Source: Paramacrobiotus richtersi (taxonomy: Eukaryota; Tardigrada; Eutardigrada; Parachela; Macrobiotidae). Taken from it: a stretch of DNA of 22,418 bases. This document shows, one piece after another, positions 19,579 through 22,418 of the stretch; positions within the stretch are counted from its first letter, which is position 1, and every line of letters starts with the position of its first letter. The position numbers were made by a program, and so were the translations under genes. The notes under the pieces are model-generated. The model was not told where the DNA came from and did not search any database. It saw only the letters and a program-made list of their open reading frames with translations. Location of the stretch: assembly GCA_034698045.1 (NCBI GenBank), contig JAQGAU010000954.1, positions 1-22,418 of the forward strand. The letters are read 5' to 3'.

Positions 19579-20647
19579 ATGGCTCTAAAACAGTATTTTA
19601 TAATCAAGAGTATGTTGTTGGTTGCTTGTTGGACAGCTATTTATGCGCAGTTGCACACTTTATCGGATGGAGCACCAGTTGCATGTGATCCAACGGAACT
19701 GGATAACTGCATGCAACCTTTGATTCTTCTCGGCTTCTCCGGTGCAGGCGGAAACTTAGCTGAATTCAGCGAGAATCTGACACCACAATTATATCGCAAA
19801 TTATGCAGGTACAATACTTTAACTGTATGTCTTTTCCATATCCATCGTTTTACAGTAACCACAGATTTATTAAAAATAGCAGGAATATTTAAATGTGGAA
19901 TCTTCGCTCCACTTAATTTATGGCTCTACGCTGTTTTAACTTCTATCTTCGTTGTATTTGTGGACGTTGTAACCTAATGATGTCCTAATCTAAAAAAAGC
20001 GTGCTTTGTGTGTCACAGCGCAATGGAGAACTTTACTTCATGTGCTGATGGTTATACGAGCCGATGCACTCCGTCGGAAGGGCAGCCCAAGGTCCAACTT
20101 GTAGCCAGAGCAATGACAAGTATTTTATCATCCTGCAACCGTGCAGATGGTTTTTCTAAGCTGAAGAAAACAGTAACATGCGCCGTGAAGATAACAGCGG
20201 CCGGTGATTCTTGCCTGACTGCTGCACAAGCGAACATTCCGGAGAACGAGCGGGAAACTTCCCCGGCTAACCTCTATCTTGCGAAAAACCCACAGAAAAA
20301 CGTCTGCTGGTAAGAAAATGAAATAATCAATACTTCACTGACTTTCTGCTAAATATTTTTCCAGTAATAATTTATACACGCAACTAAAGATACAACAGCT
20401 CAGACCTCAGTTTTTTTTGAACAATTTATATTCCCAGATGTCGCTTTAAATTCTTCATACCGCTGCTAAAACTGTAGCGAGTTACTTTATTCTCTCTAGC
20501 ACACTGAAGCAGTTCAAGTCTTGCGTCGCTCCAAGCGTACAAAACAGCTGCTCGGCAGATGAACGAACTGCGATCAACGGTTTCATGGATAAAGTAATGG
20601 AAGGATTCGAATGTACCGACGCTGTTTACCGAACATGCAGCTCGTAA
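19579..20647 (+). CDS. Secreted 14-cysteine protein, paralogue B
   Basis: Exons 19579-19808, 20019-20309 and 20500-20647 join in phases 2 and 2 to 222 residues. The ATG at 19579 (gtcagccATGGC) matches paralogue A; an earlier in-frame methionine codon is not needed. Residues 1-23 form a signal peptide (MLLVACWTAIYA). All 14 cysteines of paralogue A are kept in order, as are CMQP, LGFSGAGG, ENLTP, FKKTVTC-like KLKKTVTC, DERETSP, NPQKNVCC, ADE, EGFECTD and TCSS. The introns fall at the same two codons as in A, so the pair arose by whole-gene duplication. The exon 2 acceptor adds one alanine (LCSAMENF against LCSMTGNF). Both glycosylation sites are kept. Both copies are intact and conserved at the protein level, which implies both are used. 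Confidence 0.88.
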
Positions 20648-21618
20648 TCTAACAATTCCCTGGATCAGCCTTAATTGTGGACTAATTTTTAGTGGGATTC
20701 CTATGACTGTTACTCGTGTAGTATTATAATTTCGCCCATACTAAAAGATAAGCTGAAAGTGGAAAACGATCTTCTAGCAGTTCAGCATTTCTTCGTGGTC
20801 GTACAAGGAACAACTCGGCTTGCTGTCGAAGAATATTCACTTCCTTTGCATTAAAAAGGCCTTGCAACGTACTCCAAGGAAAATGATTTATCGCTTTTGT
20901 AGTCTGCACACGAAGGTTGAGAGCCGCTTATCAAAGTACTGTGACGTAACCTGATAAAGTTTACAGAACAGCACAGGTGCCGGGAGTAACCAGCAGTAGC
21001 ATCCCGCTTTTGTATCATGGTACTTCTATACAGTTTTTTGTATTTCTGTTGCCGGAGTTTGTTTCCCGCGGCAAACTTGTCCTTGGAGCAAAAATTCCGC
21101 TTTGCGGGTCACATTTACGGACATGCTTCATGTGACCAGAACAGAGAAGAAAGCAGTCAACGTTTTCTACGAGTGTGCCACGTTTTTACTTCCACGGGGA
21201 GATTTCTGCCGGAAGAAAAACACAGTATATGCAGTACTTATTTGTACTACAGTATGCTGTGTTCCTTGTAAAATTTGCCAATGTTCGTGCAGCAGTACCT
21301 GCGTTTCGTATAGGTATGTATCTCCCATAATATGTGTGTCCTCTACGTATAACAATGTAGGAGAAAAACAGCTTGCACTACCAGAAAATCCCCTTGATAA
21401 AATCATTGCCGCAGGTAATCTGATCAGACCGGAATGTGACAACAATCAACATATAATACACCAAGCATTACTTTCCGCAAGAATCACAGCGACACGGAAT
21501 TCCACGTCTGCGTTTCTGCATTCTAAATTAGCCGAATATTATAATTGTATTATTCCCTGGAAGCTTTTTACGGCAACATTTTAACGTTTTGAGGTGTGGG
21601 ACGAAGCTTCTCCGGAAA
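20648..21618. other. Intergenic region before the last gene
   Basis: It contains the 3' flank of paralogue B (no AATAAA seen; ATTATAAT near 20724) and, further right, a cysteine-dense exon-like stretch described separately. A plus-strand open frame of about 150 codons spans 21123-21584, but outside the cysteine cluster it has no gene-like features. A minus-strand frame at 20724-20909 is open for 61 codons without an ATG at its start. Confidence 0.45.
21253..21313 (+). other. Possible cysteine-dense exon
   Basis: A 61-nt stretch is preceded by a pyrimidine-containing acceptor (TTTGTACTACAG) and followed by a consensus donor (AG|gtatgt). One frame reads CCVPCKICQCSCSSTCVS, eight cysteines in 18 residues, as in metallothionein-like or disulfide-rich peptides. 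No partner exons in the right phase could be fixed, so it may be chance. Confidence 0.22.
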
Positions 21619-22138
21619 ATGGCGTCTTTCTGGTCGTGTATCTTCGTCTTACTTGCTGTTGTGGCTGCGGTTACCTGCGACGTTCTGCCGAAGGACTGTT
21701 TCACGAGAAATGTTCCCATCACGCTGGGATCCGGAAAAGTGATCCACGGATACAAGAACACCGACAACTGCAACTGCGAACAAGCCAAGGAGAAAGCGCG
21801 AAAAATCCTCGGTAAAACTGCAACAATTGTGGTTGACTAATTTATTCATGAACAGTTTATTAAGTATTATTAAGTGTTTTACATCTTATTCCGTGAAATG
21901 TTTCCGACTGTTCGCAGTACATCAAATTTTCGCTGAAATAACAGAAAGCTGAAGAACAAGCAAACTCTGACTTTAATTCTGCCCTCTTACGTTTTTACAC
22001 TTTAAATTTTTCCTTTGTGATTAATTGTTTAACTGAACGTGTACAACAACACAAAGGATGCTGATATTTTAAATCTCTGGTTTTTGCTTTTTAGCAAGTG
22101 ATTGGTATGTGCCGCAGTGCGACGACAAGGGCCAGTGA
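21619..22138 (+). CDS. Small secreted protein with a partial thyroglobulin type-1-like domain
   Basis: Exons 21619-21811 and 22095-22138 (intron 283 bp, phase 1) give 78 residues. Residues 1-20 are a clear signal peptide (FVLLAVVAAVTC), leaving a mature chain of about 58 residues with cysteines at 27, 51, 53 and 73. Residues 53-77 read C-EQAKEKARKIL-x-YVPQCD-x-x-G. This is the opening half of a thyroglobulin type-1 domain (C...A...YVPQCD-x-D-G). The second half (QC and CWCV) is absent, because TGA follows CDDKGQ directly. If real, such domains often inhibit cysteine proteases, but the inhibitory loop depends on the missing half. Alternatively a donor at CA|gtgacg (22135) could splice on to an exon beyond the window. 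The gene call is fairly sure; the family is probable. Confidence 0.68.
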
Positions 22139-22378
22139 CGCGCTATCCTCCTTTAACGGTATTTCCGGTCTATACGTACGTGTGTCCTGTGTATGAGTGT
22201 CCTTTAAGTTGAACGGTTGACTCTGTGCTTTATGTGCTGTAGAGTTGTTTGTCTGTTGTACTTAATTCTCTGTTCTGTACCTGTCGAGCGATCGCTATCT
22301 GTCAAAGCGATCTGCGCCTGCGTTTTCACTTTTGATGTGAGCAGTCAGTCTTGAAATGCGTCAGATGGATGACGGCTG

Positions 22379-22384
22379 ATTAAA
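22379..22384 (+). other. Candidate polyadenylation signal of the last gene
   Basis: ATTAAA, a common variant signal, lies 240 bases after the TGA, and T/G-rich sequence follows (TTTGGTCGCCTTTGTTCG). It supports the gene ending within the window. The rest of 22139-22418 shows no gene. Confidence 0.35.
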
Positions 22385-22418
22385 AGCAGAGAAGAGCTTT
22401 GGTCGCCTTTGTTCGTTT

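Noticed and set aside
20724-20909. Minus-strand 61-codon open frame that reads like a protein fragment
   Set aside because: It begins with GTG rather than ATG and I could find no flanking exons, domain or signal; possibly chance or a worn fragment, not supportable as a gene.
1-22418. Virus-derived elements, autonomous transposons, CRISPR arrays, bacterial-type operons
   Set aside because: No reverse transcriptase, transposase, capsid or envelope motifs, no long terminal repeats and no regularly spaced short repeats were seen on either strand.

Overview
Kind of organism. This is nuclear DNA of a multicellular animal. The coding signal lies in short exons bounded by GT-AG splice sites. The gaps are AT-rich, translation starts sit in Kozak-like contexts (GCCATGG three times), and the longest gene is a seven-transmembrane peptide-hormone receptor. 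That receptor belongs to the GnRH/AKH/corazonin receptor family, which fits a protostome invertebrate such as a tardigrade or arthropod. I cannot name the species, and no operon, integrated virus or CRISPR array is visible.

Layout. (1) Positions 13-2955, minus strand: the first six coding exons of a glycine-rich protein of unknown function, running off the left edge. Three are micro-exons of 20, 18 and 26 nt, yet all six join in one open frame. A tRNA-like element and a 42-bp tandem duplication sit in one intron. (2) Positions 2956-4202: promoter side of gene 1 and 3' flank of the receptor. (3) Positions 4203-13915, minus strand: a complete receptor gene, seven coding exons and 393 residues with all seven helices. 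Its introns hold a pair of related dispersed repeats, a three-copy tandem repeat of about 84 bp and twin 29-nt hairpins. (4) Positions 13916-16698: an intergenic gap between divergent genes, with a TATA candidate for the receptor at one end and, at the other, an AP-1-type palindrome and a TATA box for the next gene. (5) Positions 16699-17734 and 19579-20647, plus strand: tandem paralogues encoding secreted proteins with the same 14 cysteines and identical intron positions and phases. (6) Positions 21619-22138, plus strand: a small secreted protein ending in what looks like the first half of a thyroglobulin type-1 domain.

How the parts fit. The receptor would sit in the plasma membrane and read a GnRH/AKH/corazonin-like neuropeptide. 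The three plus-strand genes all encode secreted, cysteine-rich products, and the first two clearly arose by local duplication. Nothing shows that the receptor and the secreted proteins work together. Gene models were built by eye from splice-site consensus and reading-frame continuity, so exon edges are predictions, though frame agreement across the junctions is strong support.
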